Part shown: positions 41,878-50,371 of the stretch, one piece after another
Layout: each line of letters begins with the position of its first letter
Numbering within the stretch: position 1 is the stretch's first letter
Source: Phreatobacter stygius
Lineage (GTDB): Bacteria > Pseudomonadota > Alphaproteobacteria > Rhizobiales > Phreatobacteraceae
Direction of reading: 5' to 3'
Assembly: GCF_005144885.1 (NCBI RefSeq)
Contig: NZ_CP039690.1
Span: forward strand, 6,089,001-6,153,000
Length of the DNA stretch: 64,000 nt
Notes under the pieces: model-generated
Database searches by the model: none
What the model was told of the DNA's origin: nothing
Seen by the model: only the letters and a program-made list of their open reading frames with translations
Program-made: the position numbers and the translations under genes

Positions 41878-42726
41878 TTGACCGTTTTTGCCCATATCTC
41901 CGACCTGCATCTCGGGCCGGTGCCCTTTCCGGCGGCCTGGCCCTGGCGGCTGAAACCCGTGCTCGGCTGGATCAACTGGGCCCGCCAGCCTGGATCCCAT
42001 GACGGCGCTCTCGTCGGGCGCGCCGCCGCGGCGGTGCATGCGGCAGAACCCGACCATGTGGTTGTGACCGGTGACCTGATCGAACTCGGGCTCGACCGGG
42101 AGTGGCAGGCGGCCCATGCGGCGCTCACGCGTTTCGGCGCGCCGGCGCAAGTGTCCTGGGGACCCGGCAATCACGATCTCTACACGACCGAGGCGTCCGT
42201 CCGTAGCCGTGGCGCCATGGCCGACTGGCTGCCGCCGGTGGCCGCGACCGGCGACCTGCGTGACCATTTCCCGCGCCTCGACCTGGTTGGCGACGCGGCG
42301 CTCGTCACGCTCTGCTCGGGCAAGCCGACCTGGCTGTTCTCGGCCGAAGGCGAATTGGGCGCGGCGCAGCTCGGCCGGCTCGCGGCAGTCCTTACCGGCC
42401 TCGATCGCCAGCGCTTTCTGCCCGTGATCGCGCTGCATCACCCGCCTCATGCGCCCGGGCTGTCGCGGCTGAAGCGCCTGCGCGATGCGCCGGCCTTGCT
42501 CGACCTGCTGGCCCGGCATCGCTGCCCCGTCGTCCTGCACGGCCATTTGCACAAGGCGAGCCGCGCGGAATGGAGCCGGGACGGCCACACCGTCGCGATG
42601 ATCGGCGCGGCCTCGGCTTCCGCCACCGGCCGTCACGGCGACGACCCGGCCTCGTTCAACCTGGTCACCATCAGCCGGGGCGCCGAGGGCTTCGACTGGC
42701 AGGTCGAGGCCCGCCTTGTCGCCTGA
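41878..42726 (+). CDS. Calcineurin-like metallophosphoesterase
   Basis: A 282-residue dinuclear-metal phosphoesterase. Metal-binding motifs in order: ISDLHLG (Asp9, His11), VVTGDLIELG, WGPGNHDLY, ALHHPPHAPG and LHGHLHK. The first metal motif lies eight residues in, and an in-frame stop at 41833 excludes any upstream ATG, so the rare TTG at 41878 must be the start. No clear ribosome-binding site is seen. It stands between the SDR and the GlcD-like oxidase; the substrate is unknown (phosphodiesters or nucleotides are common in the family). Confidence 0.85.
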   Translation: MTVFAHISDLHLGPVPFPAAWPWRLKPVLGWINWARQPGSHDGALVGRAAAAVHAAEPDHVVVTGDLIELGLDREWQAAHAALTRFGAPAQVSWGPGNHDLYTTEASVRSRGAMADWLPPVAATGDLRDHFPRLDLVGDAALVTLCSGKPTWLFSAEGELGAAQLGRLAAVLTGLDRQRFLPVIALHHPPHAPGLSRLKRLRDAPALLDLLARHRCPVVLHGHLHKASRAEWSRDGHTVAMIGAASASATGRHGDDPASFNLVTISRGAEGFDWQVEARLVA

Positions 42727-42814
42727 CCGTGCACAGCGCCTATGCGATTTGCCGGTTGGCTTTGCCTGAAGCTTGATGTCTTTGATCTCAGTCCTTGTTC
42801 CCGGAGCCTTGTCG

Positions 42815-44206
42815 ATGTCCGCCTCTGCCCTTGCGCCCGCCCTGCTCGAAGCCCTGAAGGCGCTGCTCGGCAATCGTGTCTCGACATCGGAATCCGACCG
42901 GGCCCAGCACGGCCGCGACGAATCCTCCCACACGCCGCAACTGCCCGACGCGGTCTGCCGGCCGGAGAGCACGGAAGAGGTCTCGGCGATCGTCAAGCTT
43001 TGCGCCATCAACAAGACGCCGATCGTCGCTTATGGCGCGGGCTCGTCGCTCGAAGGCGCGCTGATCCCGCTGCAAGGCGGCATTTCGATCGACCTGACCG
43101 GCATGAATCAGATCCTGAGCGTCCGGCCGGAAGATCTTGACGCGACTGTCCAAGCCGGCGTCACGCGCAAGCAGCTGAATGCCCATTTGCGCGATACCGG
43201 CCTGTTCTTCCCGATCGATCCGGGAGCGGACGCCACCATTGGCGGCATGTCGGCGACGCGAGCTTCCGGCACCAATGCGGTGCGCTACGGCACGATGCGC
43301 GAGAATGTCGTCAACCTCACCGTGGTGCTCGCCGACGGTCGGATCATCAGAACCCGCTCGCGTGCCAAGAAATCCTCGGCCGGTTACGACCTGACCGGCA
43401 TTTTTGTCGGCTCCGAAGGCACGCTCGGCATCATCACCGAGATCACCGTCAGGCTCTACGGCATCCCCGAGGTGATGGCGGCGGCGATCTGCGCCTTCCC
43501 GACGGTGGAAGCGGCCATCGACACGGTGATCCAGACCATCCAGATGGGCTTGCCGATCTCGCGCATGGAATTGCTCGACGACCGCGCCATCGAGGCGGTG
43601 AACAATTATTCCAAGCTCGACCTGCCGGTTGCGCCGACCCTGTTCTTCGAATTCGCCGGCAGCCAGTCGAGCGTCGAGGAACAGGCTGCTATCGTCGAGG
43701 ACCTGGCGCGCGGCGAGGGCGCCTCGAGCTGGCGCTGGTCGACCGATGCCGACGAGCGCGGCAAGCTCTGGCAGGCCCGCCACGATATTCACTGGGCGCT
43801 GCGCGCCATCCGTCCGGGCACCCGCGGCTGGGGCACCGATGTCTGCGTGCCGATCTCGGCGCTCGCCGAGGTGATCCGCGAGACCCGCAAGCATTGCGCC
43901 CAGGCGCCGTTCTTCACCGCCATGGTCGGCCATGTCGGCGACGGCAATTTCCATCTGAGCATGCAGCTCGACCGCGACGACCCCGCCGAATTCGAACTGG
44001 CCAGCGCGATCAACGACCGGATGGTCCATCTGGCGCTGAAGCTCGGCGGCACCTGCACCGGCGAGCACGGCGTCGGCATCGGCAAGATGAAGTTCATGCG
44101 CGCCGAACACGGCGACGCCATCGACGTGATGCATCTGATCAAGGACGCGCTCGACCCCGACGGCATCTTCAATCCGGGCAAGGTCTTGCCGCCAAAGGCG
44201 GCGTGA
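42815..44206 (+). CDS. FAD-linked oxidase, GlcD/D-lactate dehydrogenase type
   Basis: A 463-residue flavoprotein of the PCMH FAD-binding family. The N-terminal FAD domain (about residues 30-215) contains PIVAYGAGSSLEGAL and DPGADATIGGMSATRASGTNAVRYG-like sequence, with VGSEGTLGIITE closing it. The C-terminal oxidase domain ends GEHGVGIGKMKFMRAEHG and NPGKVLP. The family oxidises 2-hydroxy acids (glycolate, D-lactate, D-2-hydroxyglutarate). The ATG at 42815 with GGAG nine bases upstream is preferred; an ATG at 42776 would add 13 residues. The lack of GlcE/GlcF partners points to a single-subunit D-lactate-type enzyme. Confidence 0.9.
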   Translation: MSASALAPALLEALKALLGNRVSTSESDRAQHGRDESSHTPQLPDAVCRPESTEEVSAIVKLCAINKTPIVAYGAGSSLEGALIPLQGGISIDLTGMNQILSVRPEDLDATVQAGVTRKQLNAHLRDTGLFFPIDPGADATIGGMSATRASGTNAVRYGTMRENVVNLTVVLADGRIIRTRSRAKKSSAGYDLTGIFVGSEGTLGIITEITVRLYGIPEVMAAAICAFPTVEAAIDTVIQTIQMGLPISRMELLDDRAIEAVNNYSKLDLPVAPTLFFEFAGSQSSVEEQAAIVEDLARGEGASSWRWSTDADERGKLWQARHDIHWALRAIRPGTRGWGTDVCVPISALAEVIRETRKHCAQAPFFTAMVGHVGDGNFHLSMQLDRDDPAEFELASAINDRMVHLALKLGGTCTGEHGVGIGKMKFMRAEHGDAIDVMHLIKDALDPDGIFNPGKVLPPKAA

Positions 44207-44268
44207 GCCGGGCGAGTGGCGAATAGCGAATGGGGAAGGCGTCAGCCCGACGCAGCGGGCCGCGCGAA

Positions 44269-44370
44269 CCCTCGCCCGCGTCTTCGCGGGTGAGGGTGGC
44301 CGCGTCAGCGGCCGGGTGAGGGTGGTTGCGCCAATGCGCTACGCGTTTGGCTTCATCCCCATTCGCCATT
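44269..44370. repeat. Palindromic intergenic repeat, single arm with heptamer tail
   Basis: CCCTCGCCCGCG to GGTGAGGG (44269-44322) matches the arms at 8650 and 33012. It is followed by CGCTACGCGTTTGGCTTCAT and two CATTCGC heptamers ending near 44370, as on the right side of the IS110 insertion (9990-10062). In this copy the IS110 target differs by one base from the occupied site. Confidence 0.8.
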
Positions 44371-44386
44371 CGCCATCAGCCACCAG

Positions 44387-44914
44387 CTATTCCGCCGCCA
44401 GCGCCGGGCTGCGCGCGGCCGCCCACCAGGCTGCCAGCGCTTCGGCGCGGCACGCGACCTTTTCGTCGAGGCCGCCGGCGAAGGCGTCCCAGGCCCCGGC
44501 GAAACGGCGGGGGACGCCAATGATCAGCGGCCGGCCGGTGGCGACCGCTTCGCCGATCTCGGCGACCAGGCCCTGGCCTTCGCTTTCCATCCGGCCGAAC
44601 TTGTTGATGACCACCAGGTCGAGCGGCTTGTCGAGCGCGGCCTTTAGCGCCCCGGCGGCTTCGGCAAGCCCGGTCGGATCCAGCCGGCAGCTGTCCGAAC
44701 TGCCGGACCCGAGGTCCTGGCAGATATTGATGCGCCGGCCGGTGTCGAGGTCTTCCAGCTCCATGTCCATTTCGGCGCAGGAGGCGTCGCGGCCATTGAT
44801 CTGCACGAGCCCGGCGACCGCCACGCCGCCGGCCGCCAGGCCGTGGGCGAAGTCGGCCAGCATCTGGTCGCAGTCGTCATCGGGGCCGTAGATCACGGCG
44901 GCGAGCATGGACAT
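44387..44914 (-). CDS. DUF2478 domain protein (molybdenum-associated NTPase-like)
   Basis: A 175-residue protein: MSMLAAVIYGPDDDCDQMLADFAHGLAAGG at the start, INGRDASCAEMDMELEDL in the middle and DLVVINKFGRMESEGQGLVAEI near residue 100. DUF2478 proteins occur next to molybdate transport and molybdoenzyme genes; their biochemical role is not established. The location on the edge of the formate dehydrogenase region fits. Three 18-bp repeats lie immediately upstream (44929-44982). Confidence 0.8.
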   Translation of the reverse strand: MSMLAAVIYGPDDDCDQMLADFAHGLAAGGVAVAGLVQINGRDASCAEMDMELEDLDTGRRINICQDLGSGSSDSCRLDPTGLAEAAGALKAALDKPLDLVVINKFGRMESEGQGLVAEIGEAVATGRPLIIGVPRRFAGAWDAFAGGLDEKVACRAEALAAWWAAARSPALAAE

Positions 44915-44928
44915 GGCGTGGTTCCGAT

Positions 44929-44982
44929 CGTTTCGGTCTGGAACATCGTTTCGGTCTGGGACAGCGTTTCGGTCTGGAAGAG
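44929..44982. repeat. Three tandem 18-bp repeats upstream of the DUF2478 gene
   Basis: Units at 44929-44946, 44947-44964 and 44965-44982 share CGTTTCGGTCTGG exactly and differ only in the last five bases. They begin 15 bases before the DUF2478 start codon, in its 5' leader. Regular repeats of this kind may be protein-binding sites or a slipped duplication. Confidence 0.85.
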
Positions 44983-45045
44983 CTTGGCGAAGGCGCTGGC
45001 CGAGGTCAAAGGTTCAGGACGTCAGGCATTCAAGCTTTGTTGAAC

Positions 45046-45273
45046 TCAGGCCTGCTTGCGGATGTGAAAGACCAGCGTCGCTTCGTGCTTCTCCTGCGCT
45101 TCCAGGCTGTCGCCGGTCTCGCGGATCAGGTTCGGAATGTCGATCGCCGCCATCGGGTCGGTGCAGGTCACCACCAGCTTGTCGCCTTGCGCGATGCGGG
45201 TCAGTGCCTTGCGGGTCTTCAGGGCGGGCAGCGGGCATTTCAGCCCGCGCAGATCAAGCGCCGTCTCGGTCAC
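45046..45273 (-). CDS. TusA family sulfurtransferase
   Basis: A 75-residue protein with the TusA/SirA pattern: LDLRGLKCPLPALKTRKAL holds the sulfur-carrying cysteine (CPxP, Cys13), followed by VTCTDPMAAIDIPNL. The GTG at 45273 overlaps the stop of the HxlR gene (GTGA), so the two are translationally coupled; a longer frame adds only shadow sequence. TusA-type carriers deliver sulfur for tRNA thiolation or molybdenum cofactor and formate dehydrogenase maturation. The molybdenum-rich neighbourhood suggests the latter. Confidence 0.85.
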   Translation of the reverse strand: MTETALDLRGLKCPLPALKTRKALTRIAQGDKLVVTCTDPMAAIDIPNLIRETGDSLEAQEKHEATLVFHIRKQA

Positions 45274-45698
45274 GCGGCCACCCGGCTCTTGGCCGTCGCC
45301 GGCTTTGCGGCGGGCGCCTTCGCCGCCGGTGCCTTGGCGGCCGCCACGGGAGCGCAATAACCCATCTTGTCGAGATGGGCATCGCCCCAGGCCTTCAGCG
45401 CGCCGATCACCGGATCGAGGCTGCGGCCAAGCTCCGACAGCGAATAGTCCACCCGCGGCGGCACCTGGGCGAACACCGTGCGCACGACGAAGCCGTCAGC
45501 CTCCAGCTCGCGCAGCTGATTGGTCAGCATGCGCTGGGTAACAGTCGGCAGTTTCTTGCGGATTTCATTGAAACGTAACGTGCCGTTCAATAGGTGATAC
45601 AGGATCACGCCCTTCCACTTGCCGTCGATCAGGTCGAGCACGCCCTCGACCGGACAGCCGGGCCATTGCCCGAGATTCTTGTGGCGGGTTCGCGGCAT
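45270..45698 (-). CDS. HxlR family transcriptional regulator
   Basis: A 142-residue regulator with the HxlR winged helix (CPVEGVLDLIDGKWKGVILYHLL, then LRFNEIRKKLPTVTQRMLTNQLRELEADGFV). A C-terminal Ala/Lys/Pro tail (KAPAAKAPAAKPATAKSR) of about 25 residues is low-complexity and atypical. One cysteine near residue 15 is the position used for redox sensing in QorR/HypR relatives. Divergent from the quinone oxidoreductase-like gene, which it probably represses. An imperfect inverted repeat, AGTATC-N6-GACACT, lies at 45702-45719, right at the start codon. Confidence 0.88.
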   Translation of the reverse strand: MPRTRHKNLGQWPGCPVEGVLDLIDGKWKGVILYHLLNGTLRFNEIRKKLPTVTQRMLTNQLRELEADGFVVRTVFAQVPPRVDYSLSELGRSLDPVIGALKAWGDAHLDKMGYCAPVAAAKAPAAKAPAAKPATAKSRVAA

Positions 45699-45799
45699 CA
45701 CAGTATCCTTTTCGACACTATATGCGTTTTATGTGCGTTCTTGCGGCCATGCAAGCTATGGCGCATTTGGTCTCCAGCAGAACACGAAGGAGACCTGCC

Positions 45800-46813
45800 A
45801 TGCGTGCCGTCGGATATCGCGAGAGCCTGCCGATCGAGGCCGAAGCCTCACTGATCGACGTCGACTTGCCGAAGCCCGAGCCTGCGGGCCGGGACTTGCT
45901 TGTCGAGATCAAGGCCGTCTCGGTCAATCCGGTCGACACCAAGGTGCGCGTCAGGGTCACGCCGGAGGCCGGCGCCACCAAGGTGCTCGGCTGGGATGCG
46001 GCCGGTGTCGTTGTCGGGGCTGGTCCGGAGGCGCGGCTGTTCAAGGTCGGCGACGAGGTCTTCTACGCCGGTGCCATCGACCGGGCCGGGACCAATGCCG
46101 AATTTCATCTGGTCGACGAACGGATCGTCGGCCGCAAGCCGGCTTCGCTCGATTTCGCCGCCGCCGCGGCCTTGCCGCTGACCACCATCACCGCCTGGGA
46201 AGCGCTGTTCGACCGGCTCGATGTCAGGCGTCCCGTGCCAGGGGCCGCCAAGGCGATTGTGATCATCGGCGGCGCCGGCGGCGTCGGTTCGATCGCCGTC
46301 CAGCTCGCCCGCAAGCTGACCGACCTGACCGTCATTGCCACGGCCTCGCGACCGGAAACCCAGGCCTGGGCGCGGGAACTCGGCGCCCACCACGTCATCG
46401 ATCACGCCAGGCCGCTGGCGAGCCAGGTCGAGGCTCTCGGGCTGGGCGCGCCCGGCCTGGTATTCTCGACCACCCATAGCGACGAATATATCGCGGAGAT
46501 CGCGGCCTTCATCGCGCCGCAGGGACGGCTCGCGGTCATCGACAGGGTCGACCGGCTCGACGTGATGCCGCTCATGCAGAAGAGCGTCTCGTTTCACTGG
46601 GAATTGATGTTCACGCGCTCGCTGTTCGGCACCGCCGATATGCAGGCCCAGCATGACCTGCTGACCGAGGCCGCGCGGCTGGTCGATGCCGGCGAGATCC
46701 GGACCACCCTGACCGAAACGTTCGGCGCCATCTCGGCGGCCAATCTCAAGCGGGCGCATGCCCATATCGAAAGCGGCAAGGCGCGTGGCAAGGTGGTGCT
46801 GGCCGGGTTCTGA
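45800..46813 (+). CDS. Zinc-type alcohol dehydrogenase-like / quinone oxidoreductase
   Basis: A 337-residue MDR-superfamily enzyme. The N-terminal GroES-like domain begins MRAVGYRESLPIEAEASLID. The cofactor domain has IIGGAGGVGSIAVQLARK (about residue 155). The cysteine zinc ligands of true alcohol dehydrogenases are absent, placing it with the zinc-free quinone oxidoreductase group (YhfP/QOR2). The ATG follows AAGGAG. The divergent HxlR regulator suggests induction by quinones or electrophiles. Confidence 0.88.
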   Translation: MRAVGYRESLPIEAEASLIDVDLPKPEPAGRDLLVEIKAVSVNPVDTKVRVRVTPEAGATKVLGWDAAGVVVGAGPEARLFKVGDEVFYAGAIDRAGTNAEFHLVDERIVGRKPASLDFAAAAALPLTTITAWEALFDRLDVRRPVPGAAKAIVIIGGAGGVGSIAVQLARKLTDLTVIATASRPETQAWARELGAHHVIDHARPLASQVEALGLGAPGLVFSTTHSDEYIAEIAAFIAPQGRLAVIDRVDRLDVMPLMQKSVSFHWELMFTRSLFGTADMQAQHDLLTEAARLVDAGEIRTTLTETFGAISAANLKRAHAHIESGKARGKVVLAGF

Positions 46814-46895
46814 TCCGGTCCCGCCGCTTAGGGCGGCGGCGCGTTGCCGGCCGCGCGGGCCATGGCAAAATATCGGCCGGTTGCTAGACTACGGC

Positions 46896-48185
46896 ATGGT
46901 TCGGATCCTCGCCCTGTTGTGCATGATCGCCGCACTACCAGCCGCAGCGCAGGAAATGCGCGGTCATGGCGGCCCGGTCAGGGCTCTCGCCGTGACCGCC
47001 GACGGCCAGGTCGCGCTATCGGGCTCGTTCGACACCTCGGCGATCCTGTGGTCGATCGAGACCGGGGCGGCATTGCAGGTGCTGCGCTATCACGATGGCG
47101 CGGTGAATGCGGTGGCGGCGCTGCCCGACGGGCGCTTCGCGACCGCCGGCGAAGAGGGCCGGGTCGCCATCTGGCAAATCGGCCGCGCCGAGCCCATCCG
47201 GGTGATCCAGGGCCATTCCGGACCGATCGCGGCGCTGGCCGTCTCGCCTGACGGCCAGCGCATCGCGTCGGCCTCCTGGGACGGCACGGCAAGGGTCACC
47301 CCGATCGCATCAGGCGAGCCCCAGGTCATTGCCGGCCACAAGGGCCCGCTCAACGCGGCGGCCTTCACCCCGGACGGGCGAAGCCTGGTCACCGGCAGCC
47401 ATGACCTGACCTTGCGCATCACGCCGCTCGGCGGCGGAGCCGCGCGCGCGGTCGATGTCGGCGTCCCGGTCAATGCCCTCGCCATCGCGGCTGGCGGCGA
47501 AATCTTCGCGGCCTGCGCCGATGGCCGCGTTCATGTCTTTTCGCCTGACGGGGTGAAACGGGGCGAAATCATTGCCTCCGAGGCGCCGCTCGTGGCGCTC
47601 GCGCTCTCGGCCGACGGCAAAAGGCTGGCCGCCGCCGGCATTCGTGGCTCGGTGGCGCTGATCGAGCGCCAGGCGGCGGGTGATGCCGGGCGTGTCGAGC
47701 GGATGCTGGTCGGGCCGGGCCTGCCGGTCTGGTCGGTCGCCTTCCGGCCGGGTGGGCAGGAACTGCTGACCGGCGGCGGCGACCGGCTGGTCCGCCGCTG
47801 GGATGTGACGACGGGGGAACATATTGGCCCGGTCGCGATGATCCGGCCCCAGGACGCCCTGGCCCGCTACAATGGCGACCGGGGCGCCGAGGTGTTCCGT
47901 GCCTGCGTCGCCTGCCATACGCTCGAGCCTGACGGCGGCAACCGTGCCGGCCCCTCGCTTTATGGTGTCATCGGCCGGCGTATCGGCACGGCGCCCGGCT
48001 ACGTCTATTCGCCGGCCTTTCGCGCCCTGGACATCGTCTGGAGCGAGGCGACGATCGCGCGGCTGTTCGAAATCGGCCCCAATGCCTATACGCCGGGCAC
48101 AAAAATGCCCGAGCAGATCGTCGCCGATCCCGACGACCGCCAGGCCCTGGTCGATTTCATCGCGCGGGTCACCGCCAGGCGCTGA
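46896..48185 (+). CDS. Exported WD40-repeat c-type cytochrome
   Basis: A 429-residue periplasmic protein. The first 18 residues are a signal peptide (ILALLCMIAALPAAAQ). About seven WD40 blades span residues 20-320, for example VRALAVTADGQVALSGSFDTSAILWS. The C-terminal cytochrome c domain has one haem motif, C337-V-A-C340-H341, and a late methionine ligand in GTKMPEQI. Such WD40-cytochrome fusions are found beside molybdoenzyme and formate dehydrogenase loci, where a role in electron transfer is presumed. It is convergent with the polyferredoxin gene, with six bases between stops. Confidence 0.85.
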   Translation: MVRILALLCMIAALPAAAQEMRGHGGPVRALAVTADGQVALSGSFDTSAILWSIETGAALQVLRYHDGAVNAVAALPDGRFATAGEEGRVAIWQIGRAEPIRVIQGHSGPIAALAVSPDGQRIASASWDGTARVTPIASGEPQVIAGHKGPLNAAAFTPDGRSLVTGSHDLTLRITPLGGGAARAVDVGVPVNALAIAAGGEIFAACADGRVHVFSPDGVKRGEIIASEAPLVALALSADGKRLAAAGIRGSVALIERQAAGDAGRVERMLVGPGLPVWSVAFRPGGQELLTGGGDRLVRRWDVTTGEHIGPVAMIRPQDALARYNGDRGAEVFRACVACHTLEPDGGNRAGPSLYGVIGRRIGTAPGYVYSPAFRALDIVWSEATIARLFEIGPNAYTPGTKMPEQIVADPDDRQALVDFIARVTARR

Positions 48186-48191
48186 GCGCCA

Positions 48192-50219
48192 TCAGTTCAA
48201 CTTGTCGCGACCCTCGGCAAGCTCGCGCAGATAATCCTCCGCGGTGCGCACGCGCGGCCGCGACGGCGCGCCATAGGGGTCGAAACTCTCGTTGACCACT
48301 TTCTCGACGCGGCAGTCTTCGCACATGAACAGGGCGGCGCGGCGATGGGCGTTGTCGCCGGAAAACATCCAATGCCCCTCCAGCTTGGCGGCGATCCGGT
48401 CGATCGTCGACTTGGTGCCGAAAGCCTTGCCGCATTGGGTGCAGTGGAACGGCTGTTCCTCTTTCACCACCCGGCGCGGCTCGCTCCAGGCGACGAAATC
48501 GACCTGCGGTTTCAGCGTGATGGCGTCCTCGGGACAGGTCTGCTCGCACAATCCGCACTGCACGCAGAGGCTTTCGGTGAAGCGCAGCATCGGCTGGTCC
48601 GGATTGTCGGTCAGCGCGCCGGTCGGACAGGCCGAGACACAGGCATGGCACAGCGTGCAGGCGGCGGGATCGACCTCGGCCTTGCCGAAGGGCGCCCCCT
48701 TGGCGAGCGCCACGACGTCGACCGGCGCCGGAGCTGCCCGGTGCAATTCGCGGAACGACAATTCCAGCAGGCCGCGCTTGCTGCCGAGCGGCGTGAAGCT
48801 CGAAGGCTGTGGCGCGACCGTCGCCTCCGATGCACCGCCAAGGGCTGCGGCGAGGCCATCGGGGTCGTCGGTCTCGATCAGCGTGGCGAGGTCCCGGCCG
48901 TAGCCGAGGCCGGCCAGCATGGCATTGGCGGTCGCCAGGACCTGGTGAAGCCCGGCCGGATCATGTTTCGGCCGGGCGCGGCCGAGCAGGCTGACGCCCG
49001 CCGCGCCATAAGCGAAGGCCGCGGCCAGAAGTTCCGGGCCGACCTGGGTGATCTCGTTGACCGCCAGCGGCATGACATGGGCCGGCAGGCCGTCGCCGAA
49101 GCGTGCCAGGGCATCGATCAGCGGCTGGCCGTGATCGGCATCATGCAGCAGCACGACGCCATGGCTGCCGCCGGCGGCTCGATAGGTGGTCAGGAGCGTG
49201 CGCAGGCGGCGCATCAGGCCGTCGACCGGCGGCAGGGCATAGGCCGCCGCACCGGTCGGGCAGGCGGCCGCGCAGGCGCCGCAGCCGGCGCAGATCGCCG
49301 CATCGATCGCCACCGCATCGCCGTTCGGCGTGATCGCGCCGGTCGGGCAGAGATCGAGGCACCGGGTGCAGCCGGTGATCCGGTTGCGTGAATGGGCGCA
49401 GAGATCGTCGTGGAAGGTGATGAATTTCGGCTTGTCGAACGTGCCGACGAGACCGCGCGCGTCACCGATCAGCCGCTCGACCGCGGCCCGGTCGGCCGGA
49501 TCGGCGCGCAGGTAACCCGGCCTGAGTTCGCCGCCCGGGAACAGCGCCGTGCCGCCGGTCAGGTCCAGCACGATATCGGATGTCGACACGGCGTCCTGGC
49601 GCGGCGCCTGCCAGAGATAGCTCCGGCGCGACGACGGCAAGGGCAGGGCATAGTCGTCGACCACCAGGTCGAAGGCGCCGAGATGGCCCTTGGCGGCGCT
49701 GATCGTGCCCTTCACCACGGGGAATTCGGTGGTCGCGGCGGGCGCCACCTCGCCGGGCCTGGTCAGCAGGACCGTGACGTCGAGCGTGTCGGCGAGCCGG
49801 CGCGCCACCATGATCGCCGTTTCGTCGCGGCCATAGACCAAGGCGACGCCCTTCGATTCGAGCGTCACCACCGGGATCAGCGGCATCTCCTCGGCCGCCG
49901 CCGCCAGCAAGGCTGCGGTCTTGGCGCCGGCATCGGCGCCTTGCGTCGACCAGCCGGCCTGCTCGCGCACATTGGCGAAGGCCAGCTTGCCGGCAAAGCC
50001 GAGATCGGCCGCGGTCTCCTCGAACAGCGGCGCCTCCTGGGTGCAGCCGACCGTCACGTCGCTCGCCTGGCCAAGCACCGCCTTGAACAGGTCGAGCTGC
50101 TTCCGGCACAGCTGGTCGGCCGAGCGCACCTTGGCCTTGCACGCCTTGGCGACCGCCTCGCCATGCAGCGGCATGGTCTCCTCGCAGGAGCAGACGAGAA
50201 TGGTCCGGCCGGCTTGCAT
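48192..50219 (-). CDS. Large 4Fe-4S polyferredoxin of the formate dehydrogenase cluster
   Basis: A 675-residue protein with four ferredoxin-type cysteine motifs: CTRCLDLCPTG and CAGCGACAAACPTG (about residues 285-325), and CTLCHACVSACPTG and CVQCGLCEQTCPED (about 515-565). A C-terminal zinc-ribbon-like pair follows (CTQCGKAF and CEDCR). Extra cysteines at the N-terminus (CSCEETM, CRKQLD, CTQEAP) may bind a further centre. The start has AAGGAGACC upstream. It is divergent from the DUF4444-fdh operon and shares its promoter region. Homologues accompany this fdh cluster across alphaproteobacteria; the exact function, electron transfer or maturation, is unproven. Confidence 0.85.
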   Translation of the reverse strand: MQAGRTILVCSCEETMPLHGEAVAKACKAKVRSADQLCRKQLDLFKAVLGQASDVTVGCTQEAPLFEETAADLGFAGKLAFANVREQAGWSTQGADAGAKTAALLAAAAEEMPLIPVVTLESKGVALVYGRDETAIMVARRLADTLDVTVLLTRPGEVAPAATTEFPVVKGTISAAKGHLGAFDLVVDDYALPLPSSRRSYLWQAPRQDAVSTSDIVLDLTGGTALFPGGELRPGYLRADPADRAAVERLIGDARGLVGTFDKPKFITFHDDLCAHSRNRITGCTRCLDLCPTGAITPNGDAVAIDAAICAGCGACAAACPTGAAAYALPPVDGLMRRLRTLLTTYRAAGGSHGVVLLHDADHGQPLIDALARFGDGLPAHVMPLAVNEITQVGPELLAAAFAYGAAGVSLLGRARPKHDPAGLHQVLATANAMLAGLGYGRDLATLIETDDPDGLAAALGGASEATVAPQPSSFTPLGSKRGLLELSFRELHRAAPAPVDVVALAKGAPFGKAEVDPAACTLCHACVSACPTGALTDNPDQPMLRFTESLCVQCGLCEQTCPEDAITLKPQVDFVAWSEPRRVVKEEQPFHCTQCGKAFGTKSTIDRIAAKLEGHWMFSGDNAHRRAALFMCEDCRVEKVVNESFDPYGAPSRPRVRTAEDYLRELAEGRDKLN

Positions 50220-50371
50220 AGAGGTCTCCTTGGGCGGCCCTGGAGCAGGACGTCGTCGCGCCGGCATCAATGCGTCGCGCGTCCCTTTCTGTTGGCCATA
50301 GGGACTCATATATTGGAACAGGTCAAAAGAACCAGATCCAACAGGTCTCGAGGAACCGCCGAAGTGTCGTC

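Noticed and set aside
44929-44982. Possible CRISPR array
   Set aside because: The 18-bp units are contiguous apart from five variable bases; there are only three copies and no cas genes.
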